A stretch of 8,552 nt of DNA, taken from contig JAFLEE010000138.1 of the NCBI GenBank assembly GCA_017302015.1, positions 1 to 8,552 on the forward strand, read 5' to 3'. Position numbers and translations under genes: made by a program. Position 1 is the first letter of the stretch; every line of letters begins with the position of its first letter. Shown piece after piece: positions 1-5,648 of this stretch. This DNA is from Spirochaetota bacterium (GTDB lineage: Bacteria > Spirochaetota > UBA12135 > COTS27 > JAFLEE01). The notes beneath the pieces were generated by a model. It worked only from the letters and a program-made list of their open reading frames with translations. It did not search any database and was not told where the DNA came from.

Positions 1-3
1 AGA

Positions 4-20
4 AATGGGAGCGTCCCATT
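4..20. repeat. Small perfect hairpin, AT-rich left end
   Basis: A 7-bp perfect inverted repeat, AATGGGA and TCCCATT, with a GCG loop. It sits about 120 bases past the stop of the minus-strand coiled-coil gene, in a gap running to the window edge. No T-run follows on either strand, so a terminator role is not supported. It could be chance. Confidence 0.25.
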
Positions 21-44
21 CATAACTGGAACCAAATCCTCTCT

Positions 45-73
45 ACCCTTTGCACGCTATACGGCGAAAGGGT
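45..73 (-). terminator. Possible weak terminator hairpin after coiled-coil gene
   Basis: ACCCTTT (45-51) pairs with AAAGGGT (67-73) around a 15-base loop in which GC/GC pairs could extend the stem with a bulge. It lies 65 bases beyond the stop codon of the minus-strand gene at 139. There is no U-tract, so it is at best a weak terminator or mRNA 3' end structure. The rest of 1-138 shows nothing recognisable. Confidence 0.25.
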
Positions 74-138
74 TCCCCTGACAATTAAGGGATGAGAGAG
101 GGTGACACACTTAGGTTAACAGCCTCATATATCCAAAT

Positions 139-636
139 CTATGGTTCAAGGTCATGTTCTCTCATCGCCTCAAGCATCGAAACGAATTGTTCTGCTTCTT
201 CGATTTTTCCGATTGATAACTGTTGGATGCCTTGCATTATCGCCCTTTTGATTCCTTGGAAACGGAGCAGTTCTTTTTTGATATTTCTAGAGCGCTGGAC
301 ACTCGTCTGCAATTCCCTTTCCTCGTCTTTTAACGTAATTGTCTTGTCGAAATAATGTTTTTCAAGTCTAAGCAAAGATAGTTCTGTGCGTTCAGTGCGT
401 GCAATTAACTCGGTTTCTGCCACCTCTTTAGCATTCCGGCGCCGATCGAGTTCCTTTTCCAAATCAATTTTCCACTTTAGTCTTTCTAGAGACATTCTTT
501 GATCTTCTAGTCGTTGCTCCTGTTTCTCTCTTTCTTTATTGAGTTCGTGCTCGGCTGTATTTAATTTGTCCAAAGCGTCTAAATTTTCGTGCATGCCTTT
601 GAGGAAATTTCGCATTTTGTCGAATTCGTTTGACAT
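139..636 (-). CDS. Coiled-coil protein of unknown function
   Basis: A 165-residue protein, very rich in Glu, Lys, Arg and Leu. Almost the whole length (about residues 5-160) has heptad-like spacing of Leu, Ile and Met, as in a long coiled coil. There is no signal peptide, membrane segment or catalytic motif, so it is probably cytoplasmic and works by self-association or as a partner-binding rod. I do not recognise the family. The start is taken at the ATG at 634-636 because GAGGAA lies 7 bases upstream; the longer version, nine residues earlier at 663, has no such site. Base composition and codon choice are much more AT-rich than in all genes to the right, which suggests recent transfer. No neighbour on the same strand is close enough to form an operon within the window. 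Confidence 0.7.
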   Translation of the reverse strand: MSNEFDKMRNFLKGMHENLDALDKLNTAEHELNKEREKQEQRLEDQRMSLERLKWKIDLEKELDRRRNAKEVAETELIARTERTELSLLRLEKHYFDKTITLKDEERELQTSVQRSRNIKKELLRFQGIKRAIMQGIQQLSIGKIEEAEQFVSMLEAMREHDLEP

Positions 637-663
637 AAGTAAGTTCCTCTTGTGAGTTCCCAA

Positions 664-978
664 AAAACGTCAATGGCGCACGTGGCTTCAGGTGTAGAAG
701 TAGATACCTTGCTTTGAATTAAGTCATACGTGATTCTAGTGAGTCATTGAGGAAGTTTTGGCGTTGCCAATTAATTGGCCGAGGATCTGTCGAGTTGGAG
801 ACAGTTTTTGACTCGAACAATTAAATCGTGTAAGGGGGCGTGTGTGAAAGATCCTGAACATGCGTAGTAATTTGTTGGTGGCGAGTTCTATTAGTAGATA
901 CGATAACAGTATAGGCAAATGGGGGGATACAATAAGGAAACACATTTTAAATTTCAGAAACGACCTGAATACTCCCCC
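664..978. other. Gene-less AT-rich gap
   Basis: These 315 bases between the coiled-coil gene and the 3' end of the GH95 gene carry no convincing gene. The only sizeable reading frame (736-945, minus, 69 codons) has no ribosome site, recognisable motif or natural-looking composition. The stretch contains a 14-base perfect palindrome (766-779) and a TCGAGT/ACTCGA dyad (790-795 with 811-816). Base composition matches the AT-rich left end, and the switch to high GC falls near 975-1020, inside the last codons of the GH95 gene. I find no clear att site, insertion sequence or tRNA at the boundary. Confidence 0.6.
766..779. repeat. 14-base perfect palindrome
   Basis: GCCAATTAATTGGC reads the same on both strands. 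It has the shape of a dimeric-regulator operator, but it is about 130 bases upstream of the coiled-coil gene start and downstream of the GH95 gene, so what it would control is unclear. A second dyad, TCGAGT/ACTCGA with a 15-base spacer, begins 11 bases to its right. Confidence 0.35.
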
Positions 979-3234
979 TTATCCCATGATCTTCTTTGTT
1001 TCCCCAGCCTTTATGGTTAGGCCCTGCCCATCTTTCCCCGGGAGGTGGATGCGGAAGGCGCCGGCCCGGGTGGCCGTGAGCGCGCAATGGGTCAATTTTC
1101 CGGCTTGCCAGGCGAGGTCGATGACGAGGCCCCCGCGGGTGCGGAAACCCGACAGGCTTCCGTTGGGCCAGGCCCGGGGGAGGGCGGGAAGGATGCGGAT
1201 TTCCCAGGGGATCGCGCCGGTCCCCTCGGGGATGCGCCGCAGCGATTCATGGCTCTGCACGAAGAGTTCCAATACGCCGGAGGCGCCGCCCAGGTTCCCG
1301 TCGATCTGGAAGATGCCCGGGGGGTGGAGGTCCATGAGGTTGGGCGCGCATTGGGCCGCCATGAGGGCGCGCAGTTGCCGGTGGGCCTCTTCGCCGTCTT
1401 CGAGGCGCGCGGCGTGGTTGAGGAGCCAGGCGGCGCTCCACCCGGTCTGCCCGCCGCCGTGGGCCCTGCGCCGATCGATGGTGGCCTTCACGGCCCCCGC
1501 GAGTTCCGGCGTGCCGCGCGGGGTGATGGAAGTGCCGGGGTAGAACCCGAAGAGTTGGGAGATATGGCGATGCCCGGGCTCGGCCTCCTCGAAGTCGGAG
1601 AGCCATTCCACCAATTGGCCGTGCTTGCCGATGGCGGGAGGGAGCATCTTTTCCATCGCGGCGCGGATGCGCGCGAGGAGCGCGGAGTCGGGATCGGCGA
1701 GGGCGGCGGAGGCCTCGAGCACGGCGCGAAAGACTTCATCGGCGATCTGGCGGTCCATGGTGGCGCCGAGGGTGAGCACCCCGCGCTGGCCATCGGGGAG
1801 GATGTAGGTGTTCTCCGGGGAGATAGACGGGCCGGTGACGAGGCGCCCATCCACTTCCATCAGGTAGTCGAGGATGAAGCGCGCGGCCCCGCTGAGGATC
1901 GGCCAGGCCCGGTCTTTGAGGAATACCGCGTCGCCGCCATGGCGCCAATGCTCGGCGAAATGCAGGGCGAGCCAGGCGCCCCCGAAGGGCCAGGTCGTCG
2001 CGGGCAGATAATCGTCGACCGGGGCGGTGTCGGCCCAGAGATCGGTATTATGGTGGGCGCACCAGCCCTCCGCGCCGTAGAGGCGCTTCGCCGTCTCGGC
2101 CCCGTTCGCCGCCATGCGCTCCACGAGATCGAAGAGGGGACGGTGGCATTCGCCCAGGCCCGCGGCCTCGGCGGGCCAATAATTCATCTCGGTATTGATG
2201 TTGATGGTGTACTTGGCGTCCCAGGGAGGGGTGAGTTCCTCGTTCCACACGCCCTGGAGATTGGCGGGCAGGGAGCCGGGCCGGCTCGAGGCGATGAGCA
2301 GGTAGCGCCCGTAATCGACAAAGGTTGCCTCTAGATCGGGGTCTTTCGCCCCTTGCCGCAGGGCCTCCAGGCGCCGATCGGTGGGCAGGTCGGGGGTCGG
2401 GCATTCCAGGTCGAGGTTCAGGCGCCCGTAGAGTTCGCGGTGGTCGGCCACGTGGCGCTCCCGCAATCCCGCCCAGCCGAGTTTCTCTGCGGAGGACAAG
2501 TCGCGCAGGCAGGCCCCGACGGGATCGGCTTCCCGGAACGAGGTGCGGATGGCGACGAGGAGGAGCGCCTCCTCGGCGGCCAAGGCGGTGGCGCTCTCGC
2601 CGAGGAGGGCCGCCCCGGGGGCGATAAGGCGCAGGGCGCATACCCACGAAACCGCGCCGGGCCGCGCTTCGTAGCGCGTGGCGACGGTGCGCGCGTCGAG
2701 GCGTACGCTTTGCCCCTCTTCGCCCCGGCGTTCCAGGCTCGCCGCGAGGCGCACGGGCTTGCTACTTTTTATTCGCATGGCGAAGACCTGGTCGGGATGG
2801 GAGCAGAGGGCCTCGCGCAGGTACTCGCCGCCGCTTCGCTGGTAACGGGTGGTGGCGATCGCCTCGGCGAGGGAGAGTTCGCGGCGGTAGGGCTCGGCGG
2901 GGTCGCGCCCGTCATCCACCTGGACCTTCAATTTCGGGCCGCATTGGTAGGGGTTCTGCCGCGGCGGGGTGCCGAACCAGCCGTGGCGGGCGATGAAATG
3001 GGCCTCGTCGAGTTTCCCGTCGAGCAGCGCCCGGCGCACCCGCGCCACCGACTCGGCGCCGTCGACGTTATGGCGGTCGATGGGGCTCCCGGCCCAGATC
3101 GAATCTTCGTTGAGCGAAACCTGCTCTTCGCCGGGCTTGCCGTAGACGAGGGCGCCCAGGCGCCCGCAACCCAGGGGGAGCGCCTCGAGGAAGCGATTGG
3201 CGGGTTTGGCGTACCAGAGTTTACGGTCGGGCAT
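979..3234 (-). CDS. Glycoside hydrolase family 95 (alpha-L-fucosidase type)
   Basis: A 751-residue protein with the full GH95 layout: an N-terminal beta-sandwich (about 4-250) opening with LWYAKPANRFLEALPLGCGRLGALVYG and LNEDSIWAG, a six-hairpin catalytic barrel (about 265-665), and a C-terminal beta domain. Family hallmarks include NINTEMNYWPAE (345-356), GHRHISQLFGFYPG (554-567), GQTGWSAAWLLNHAARLEDG and FQIDGNLGG (642-650). By comparison with the Bifidobacterium enzyme AfcA, the likely acid is Glu474 (SISPEN), with Asn345, Asn347 and Asp645 activating the water. GH95 enzymes invert alpha-1,2-L-fucose linkages, and some members prefer L-galactose, so the sugar is not certain. No signal peptide is visible, so it probably acts inside the cell on imported oligosaccharides. 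The start at 3234 has GGAG five bases upstream and begins directly at the conserved N-terminus. It is transcribed from its own promoter. Confidence 0.93.
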   Translation of the reverse strand: MPDRKLWYAKPANRFLEALPLGCGRLGALVYGKPGEEQVSLNEDSIWAGSPIDRHNVDGAESVARVRRALLDGKLDEAHFIARHGWFGTPPRQNPYQCGPKLKVQVDDGRDPAEPYRRELSLAEAIATTRYQRSGGEYLREALCSHPDQVFAMRIKSSKPVRLAASLERRGEEGQSVRLDARTVATRYEARPGAVSWVCALRLIAPGAALLGESATALAAEEALLLVAIRTSFREADPVGACLRDLSSAEKLGWAGLRERHVADHRELYGRLNLDLECPTPDLPTDRRLEALRQGAKDPDLEATFVDYGRYLLIASSRPGSLPANLQGVWNEELTPPWDAKYTININTEMNYWPAEAAGLGECHRPLFDLVERMAANGAETAKRLYGAEGWCAHHNTDLWADTAPVDDYLPATTWPFGGAWLALHFAEHWRHGGDAVFLKDRAWPILSGAARFILDYLMEVDGRLVTGPSISPENTYILPDGQRGVLTLGATMDRQIADEVFRAVLEASAALADPDSALLARIRAAMEKMLPPAIGKHGQLVEWLSDFEEAEPGHRHISQLFGFYPGTSITPRGTPELAGAVKATIDRRRAHGGGQTGWSAAWLLNHAARLEDGEEAHRQLRALMAAQCAPNLMDLHPPGIFQIDGNLGGASGVLELFVQSHESLRRIPEGTGAIPWEIRILPALPRAWPNGSLSGFRTRGGLVIDLAWQAGKLTHCALTATRAGAFRIHLPGKDGQGLTIKAGETKKIMG

Positions 3235-3257
3235 GGGGTCTCCGTGGAGGTCGCTAG

Positions 3258-3286
3258 ATTGTAGGACGCGAGGGCCGAGATATCAA
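3258..3286 (-). promoter_or_regulatory. Sigma70-type promoter of the GH95 gene
   Basis: Read on the minus strand: TTGATA (3286-3281), 17 bases, TACAAT (3263-3258). Both boxes match consensus at five of six positions with ideal spacing. Transcription would start near 3251, giving a leader of about 16 bases that contains the GGAG ribosome site before the ATG at 3234. It is the best promoter in the window. Confidence 0.6.
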
Positions 3287-3407
3287 AGACACCAACCTAA
3301 TGCGCGGGAGGCGATGCCTGGGAAAAAGATCGGGGGGATGCGCTGGGGGATCCCCATTCCCCTTTCCCGCCATGCTAGCATCCGGGACCGGTGGAGGCCC
3401 TCGCCTG

Positions 3408-3830
3408 ATGGACAATTCCAAACCCCTTTCTTCGTTCAACATGGCCCGCCTGGTTTTTCTGGCCATCAGCCTGGTCGCCTTAGCCTACCACGGGCTCATC
3501 CTCTCGGGCTTAGTCGATTATCGCTATGCCTGGGGCGGGCGCCTTCCCGACCGCGCGGCCATGTTCCGCATGGAAGGGATCTCGGTGGCGCTTCAACTCG
3601 CTTTCATGGCGCTCGTCGCCTTCGCGGTTCCCCGGGCAGGCGGGAGGGCGTCCCGCGTCGTGTTGGGAGCGGTACTCGCGGCCATGGCCCTCTTGTTCCT
3701 CTTGAATACCGTCGGCAATCTCGCCGCCGTGAGCGCCTTCGAGAAATGGGCCTTCACCCCGCTGACCTTCATCGCCGCCCTGTGCTGCGGTCGGATGGCG
3801 TTGGGGCTGTTGAGAAAACCGGCGGCTTGA
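3408..3830 (+). CDS. Small four-helix integral membrane protein
   Basis: A 140-residue protein with four predicted membrane helices (about 12-36, 56-74, 82-100 and 114-134) and short loops. Between helices 1 and 2 is YRYAWGGRLPDRAAMFRMEG, and after helix 3 comes LLNTVGNLAAVSAFEKWAFTPLT; both look like conserved stretches of a family of small uncharacterised membrane proteins that I recall from several bacterial phyla. No enzymatic motif is visible, so no function is assigned. The start is set at the ATG at 3408 because GGAGG lies 10 bases upstream; earlier in-frame ATGs back to 3300 add a low-complexity Gly/Arg stretch with no ribosome site. It diverges from the GH95 gene across 173 bases. 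The gap contains short palindromes (3346-3355 GGGGATCCCC and 3372-3381 ATGCTAGCAT) that could be operators. Confidence 0.8.
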   Translation: MDNSKPLSSFNMARLVFLAISLVALAYHGLILSGLVDYRYAWGGRLPDRAAMFRMEGISVALQLAFMALVAFAVPRAGGRASRVVLGAVLAAMALLFLLNTVGNLAAVSAFEKWAFTPLTFIAALCCGRMALGLLRKPAA

Positions 3831-3836
3831 GATTCC

Positions 3837-3944
3837 CGAACCGGGGGACAAGCCGCAAGTGATCATGGCCGCCCGGGCGGGCCTTTCCTGGGCGCCGCTT
3901 AAGCATCTGAGGGGACGCGGGAATACACTTGCTCCCCCGGTTCG
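3837..3944. repeat. Inverted repeat spanning the gap between two plus-strand genes
   Basis: The arm at 3837-3852 (CGAACCGGGGGACAAG) pairs with 3928-3944 on the opposite strand with a single bulge. The 75 bases between include a nested near-palindrome, GGCCGCCCGGGCGGGCC (3868-3884). It starts seven bases after the membrane-protein stop, so it may end that transcript or protect its 3' end. It has no T-tract. Confidence 0.45.
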
Positions 3945-3957
3945 CCCGCGCTATCTT
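3929..3957 (+). promoter_or_regulatory. Candidate promoter of the YdeI-type gene
   Basis: TTGCTC (3929-3934), 17 bases, TATCTT (3952-3957). The spacing is ideal but the boxes match consensus only moderately. It would give a leader of about 50 bases ending in AGGGG, 8 bases before the ATG at 4016. The -35 box overlaps the right arm of the inverted repeat. Confidence 0.35.
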
Positions 3958-4015
3958 TTCCCGAAGGCGGGACCGACCGCCACCATCCTGCCGCGATTCC
4001 CCAGGGGTTTCTTCC

Positions 4016-4603
4016 ATGAATAAACCGAATCCGAAAGTCGATGCCTTCCTCGCGGGGGCGAAGGCCTGGCGCGACGAGTTCAAGGCCCTAAGGTCGATCC
4101 TCCTGGGCGCGCCGCTGACCGAGGACCTCAAATGGGGCGTCCCGTGCTACGCCTATGAGGGGGGCAATGTCGTCTTGATGCACGGCTTCAAGGAATACTG
4201 CGCGCTGCTTTTCTTCAAGGGATCCCTGCTGAAGGATGAAAAGGGGCTGCTGGTCCGCCAGACGGAAAACGTGCAAGCGAGCCGCCAGATCCGGTTCACC
4301 CAGGCCAGCGATATCCTCGGGATGCGGGCCGCCCTCAAGGCCTATGTCGAGGAGGCTATCGGCTTGGAAAAGTCGGGGGCCAAGGTCGTCCTGAAGAAAA
4401 CCGCCGAGTTCAAGCTCCCCGAGGAGTTCCGGAAGGTCCTCGGCGCCAAGCCCGCGGTGAAAAAGGCCTTCGAGGCCCTCACCCCCGGGCGCCAGCGCGC
4501 CTACCTCCTTCATTTTTCGTCGGCCAAACAGGCGCAGACCCGGGAGGCGCGCATCGAGAAATGCCTGTCCAGGATTCTCGCAGGAAAAGGACTGGACGAC
4601 TGA
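4016..4603 (+). CDS. YdeI family protein (DUF1801 plus YdeI C-terminal domain)
   Basis: A 195-residue protein closely resembling Bacillus subtilis YdeI from end to end. It opens with NPKVDAFLAGAKAWRDEFKALRSILL, then has the DUF1801 core LTEDLKWGVPCYAYEGGNVVLMHGFKEYCALLFFKG (about 34-69), RQTENVQASRQIRFT, and the C-terminal signature FEALTPGRQRAYLLHFSSAKQAQTREARIEK (152-182). DUF1801 folds like frataxin-type iron chaperones, and iron handling has been proposed for relatives, but the cellular role of this two-domain form is not settled. It is soluble and cytoplasmic. The start at 4016 has AGGGG 8 bases upstream and matches the usual N-terminus; the frame is open back to 3929, but that part is low-complexity and unlike the family. 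It is separated from the membrane-protein gene by 185 bases holding an inverted repeat and a possible promoter, so it is probably a separate unit. Confidence 0.92.
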   Translation: MNKPNPKVDAFLAGAKAWRDEFKALRSILLGAPLTEDLKWGVPCYAYEGGNVVLMHGFKEYCALLFFKGSLLKDEKGLLVRQTENVQASRQIRFTQASDILGMRAALKAYVEEAIGLEKSGAKVVLKKTAEFKLPEEFRKVLGAKPAVKKAFEALTPGRQRAYLLHFSSAKQAQTREARIEKCLSRILAGKGLDD

Positions 4604-4608
4604 CGATC

Positions 4609-4630
4609 GGGGGGATGGAACCTTCCCCCC
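4609..4630. terminator. GC hairpin between convergent genes
   Basis: GGGGGGA pairs with TCCCCCC around an 8-base loop (TGGAACCT). It begins 6 bases after the YdeI-type stop and lies 89 bases past the stop of the convergent minus-strand gene, so it could end transcripts from both sides. There is no T-run directly after it, so termination may be partial or need another factor. The remaining gap to 4718 shows nothing else clear. Confidence 0.45.
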
Positions 4631-4718
4631 TCTTGGCGCCTGATCGTTTTCTCGAAAATACCCCTTCAACCACGAAGCTTTTGACCGGGGGGCGTCGGGA
4701 GGATGCGCCGACCTCGCC

Positions 4719-5252
4719 CTATTTCATCTCTTCCTGGAAACTCGCCATGATCTTGTCGATATCGTCCTGGCCCGCGTCGTCTTTACGCTCGTAGGCGAGT
4801 TCCATGTTCGCCTCGCGCAGTTTGCGCAGCAGGCTGAAGATGATCATGAAGAGCACCTTGATGCCGGCGCTGGGCTGGCCCTTCAAGTACTTCATGAAGT
4901 CTTCCCGGCGGATGCGCAGGACCTGGATGCCGTCGTCGGAGGCCACCACGTTGGCGGTGCGCTTCAGGTTCACGAAGAGCGCCGCCTCGCCGAAGACGTC
5001 GCCCTCGCCCAAGGTGCAGATGTAGACTTCCTTCTCTTTTTCGGTCACCGTGACCCGCACGCTGCCCGCCGCGATCAGATAGAGGGAATCGCTGGGCTCG
5101 TGCTCGACGATGATCTTCTCGTCTTTGAGGCACTCCAGCATCACCGCCGAATCGAGGACGAGCCCGGTCTCCGCCTCGCTCAAGTGGCGGAACATATACG
5201 ATTTCTTCATGACCGGGAGGAGTTCGGTCTTGTTGAGGGGGACGGAGTTCAT
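4719..5252 (-). CDS. Single-domain cyclic-nucleotide-binding protein
   Basis: A 177-residue protein with a CRP-type cyclic nucleotide monophosphate-binding domain (about 18-125). The phosphate-binding cassette is clear: GDVFGEAALFVNLKRTANVVA (84-104), with Glu89 and Arg98 in the places that hold the ribose and cyclic phosphate. Upstream is the jelly-roll strand pattern SDSLYLIAAGSVRVTV. A C-terminal helix (about 128-157) follows, but there is no helix-turn-helix, kinase or channel domain, so it is not a CRP-like transcription factor. It probably senses cAMP or cGMP and acts by binding a partner. The tail GQDDIDKIMASFQ (161-173) resembles the short CheY-binding peptide at the FliM N-terminus; this is only a resemblance. 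The ATG at 5252 is preceded by GAGGA five bases upstream. It stands alone, convergent with the YdeI-type gene. Confidence 0.85.
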   Translation of the reverse strand: MNSVPLNKTELLPVMKKSYMFRHLSEAETGLVLDSAVMLECLKDEKIIVEHEPSDSLYLIAAGSVRVTVTEKEKEVYICTLGEGDVFGEAALFVNLKRTANVVASDDGIQVLRIRREDFMKYLKGQPSAGIKVLFMIIFSLLRKLREANMELAYERKDDAGQDDIDKIMASFQEEMK

Positions 5253-5289
5253 GGGGGTCCTCGCGGGCCCGGGGGGGCCGGGTGGGGGT

Positions 5290-5318
5290 AGATTAGCGCA
5301 AAGTTAGAATACTTTCAA
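5290..5318 (-). promoter_or_regulatory. Candidate promoter of the cyclic-nucleotide-binding gene
   Basis: On the minus strand TTGAAA (5318-5313) is followed after 17 bases by TAATCT (5295-5290). The -35 box is good and the -10 box poor. The short AT-rich patch here stands out from the G-tract-rich surroundings, which supports a promoter. Confidence 0.35.
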
Positions 5319-5357
5319 CCGGGGGAAAGCTTCTCCTCGCCGGGGGGGCCCTCATCC

Positions 5358-5467
5358 GCGCCCGGGGATATATCCCTCCGGCTCGCCGCGGCGCCCTGCT
5401 GGTGGGTGTGGGATGCTTATTTTGGTGGGGGCGCCGATGCGAGCCTCCGGGATATACCCCCGGGCGC
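5358..5467. repeat. Large imperfect palindrome, 39-base arms (copy 1)
   Basis: The arm at 5358-5396 is nearly the reverse complement of 5429-5467: 33 of 39 positions pair. The mismatches are one near the CCCGGGG/TATAT part, a three-base block (TCC against GGA), and the two bases at 5387-5388. The 32-base loop is 5397-5428. The element lies in the 349-base gene-less gap upstream of the cyclic-nucleotide gene and downstream of the EamA-type gene. It resembles REP or small palindromic mobile elements in size and structure. Much of it is repeated in diverged form at 5558-5648. Confidence 0.65.
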
Positions 5468-5495
5468 GGGGTGGGGCTTTCCGGCGTCGAGGGAG

Positions 5496-5520
5496 AAGTA
5501 AAATGCTTCGCATTTTACTT
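5496..5520. repeat. Perfect 11-bp hairpin with GCGAAGC tip
   Basis: AAGTAAAATGC and GCATTTTACTT pair perfectly around a three-base loop (TTC on plus, GAA on minus). The minus-strand tip reads GCGAAGC, a sequence known to form an exceptionally stable DNA mini-hairpin. It is AT-rich within a GC-rich gap and sits about 80 bases past the EamA-type stop on the minus strand. It is followed by CTCCCTC rather than a T-run, so its role as a terminator is uncertain. Confidence 0.6.
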
Positions 5521-5557
5521 GGGGGAGAAGGAGGATTTTTAACAAGAACTTCACGTT

Positions 5558-5648
5558 GCCCGGGGGAAATTCCCCTGGCTCGCCACAGCCCTCGATGCGT
5601 GTTAGGGAGCGATGCTTTTTGTGGGGGTGTCGATGGGAGCCTTCGGGA
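5558..5648. repeat. Diverged second copy of the palindromic unit, overlapping a gene end
   Basis: This segment aligns in the same direction with 5360-5452: GCCCGGGG, then GGCTCGCC, CCCT, GATGCTT, TGGGGG, CGATG, GAGCC and CGGGA occur in the same order with small indels. The most similar part is 5611-5648 against 5412-5452, with four substitutions and three short length differences. It contains its own short palindrome GGGGAAATTCCCC (5563-5575). Its right half is inside the coding sequence of the EamA-type gene and encodes residues 298-310 of that protein. Confidence 0.55.

Noticed and set aside
45-100. Possible tRNA 3' end or att site at the left edge (GGGTTCCCC-like stretch)
   Set aside because: The T-arm pattern GGTTCRANNCC is not met and no acceptor or anticodon arm can be built around it.
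736-945. 69-codon minus-strand frame in the AT-rich gap
   Set aside because: No ribosome site, no homology that I recognise, and the leucine-rich start is too short and irregular to call a membrane protein.
1045-2334. Long plus-strand open frame of 429 codons
   Set aside because: It lies wholly antisense to the GH95 gene, whose family motifs run across the same bases. Gly/Ala/Glu-rich translation with no domain is the usual antisense product of GC-rich codons.
2353-3264. Plus-strand open frame of 303 codons
   Set aside because: Antisense to the N-terminal half of the GH95 gene; no ribosome site or recognisable motif.
4088-4669. Minus-strand open frame of 193 codons
   Set aside because: Antisense to the YdeI-type gene, which is recognisable along its whole length.
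5282-5601. Possible CRISPR or riboswitch in the repeat-rich gap
   Set aside because: Only two diverged units with no regular spacers, and they lie past the end of one gene rather than in a recognised aptamer fold.
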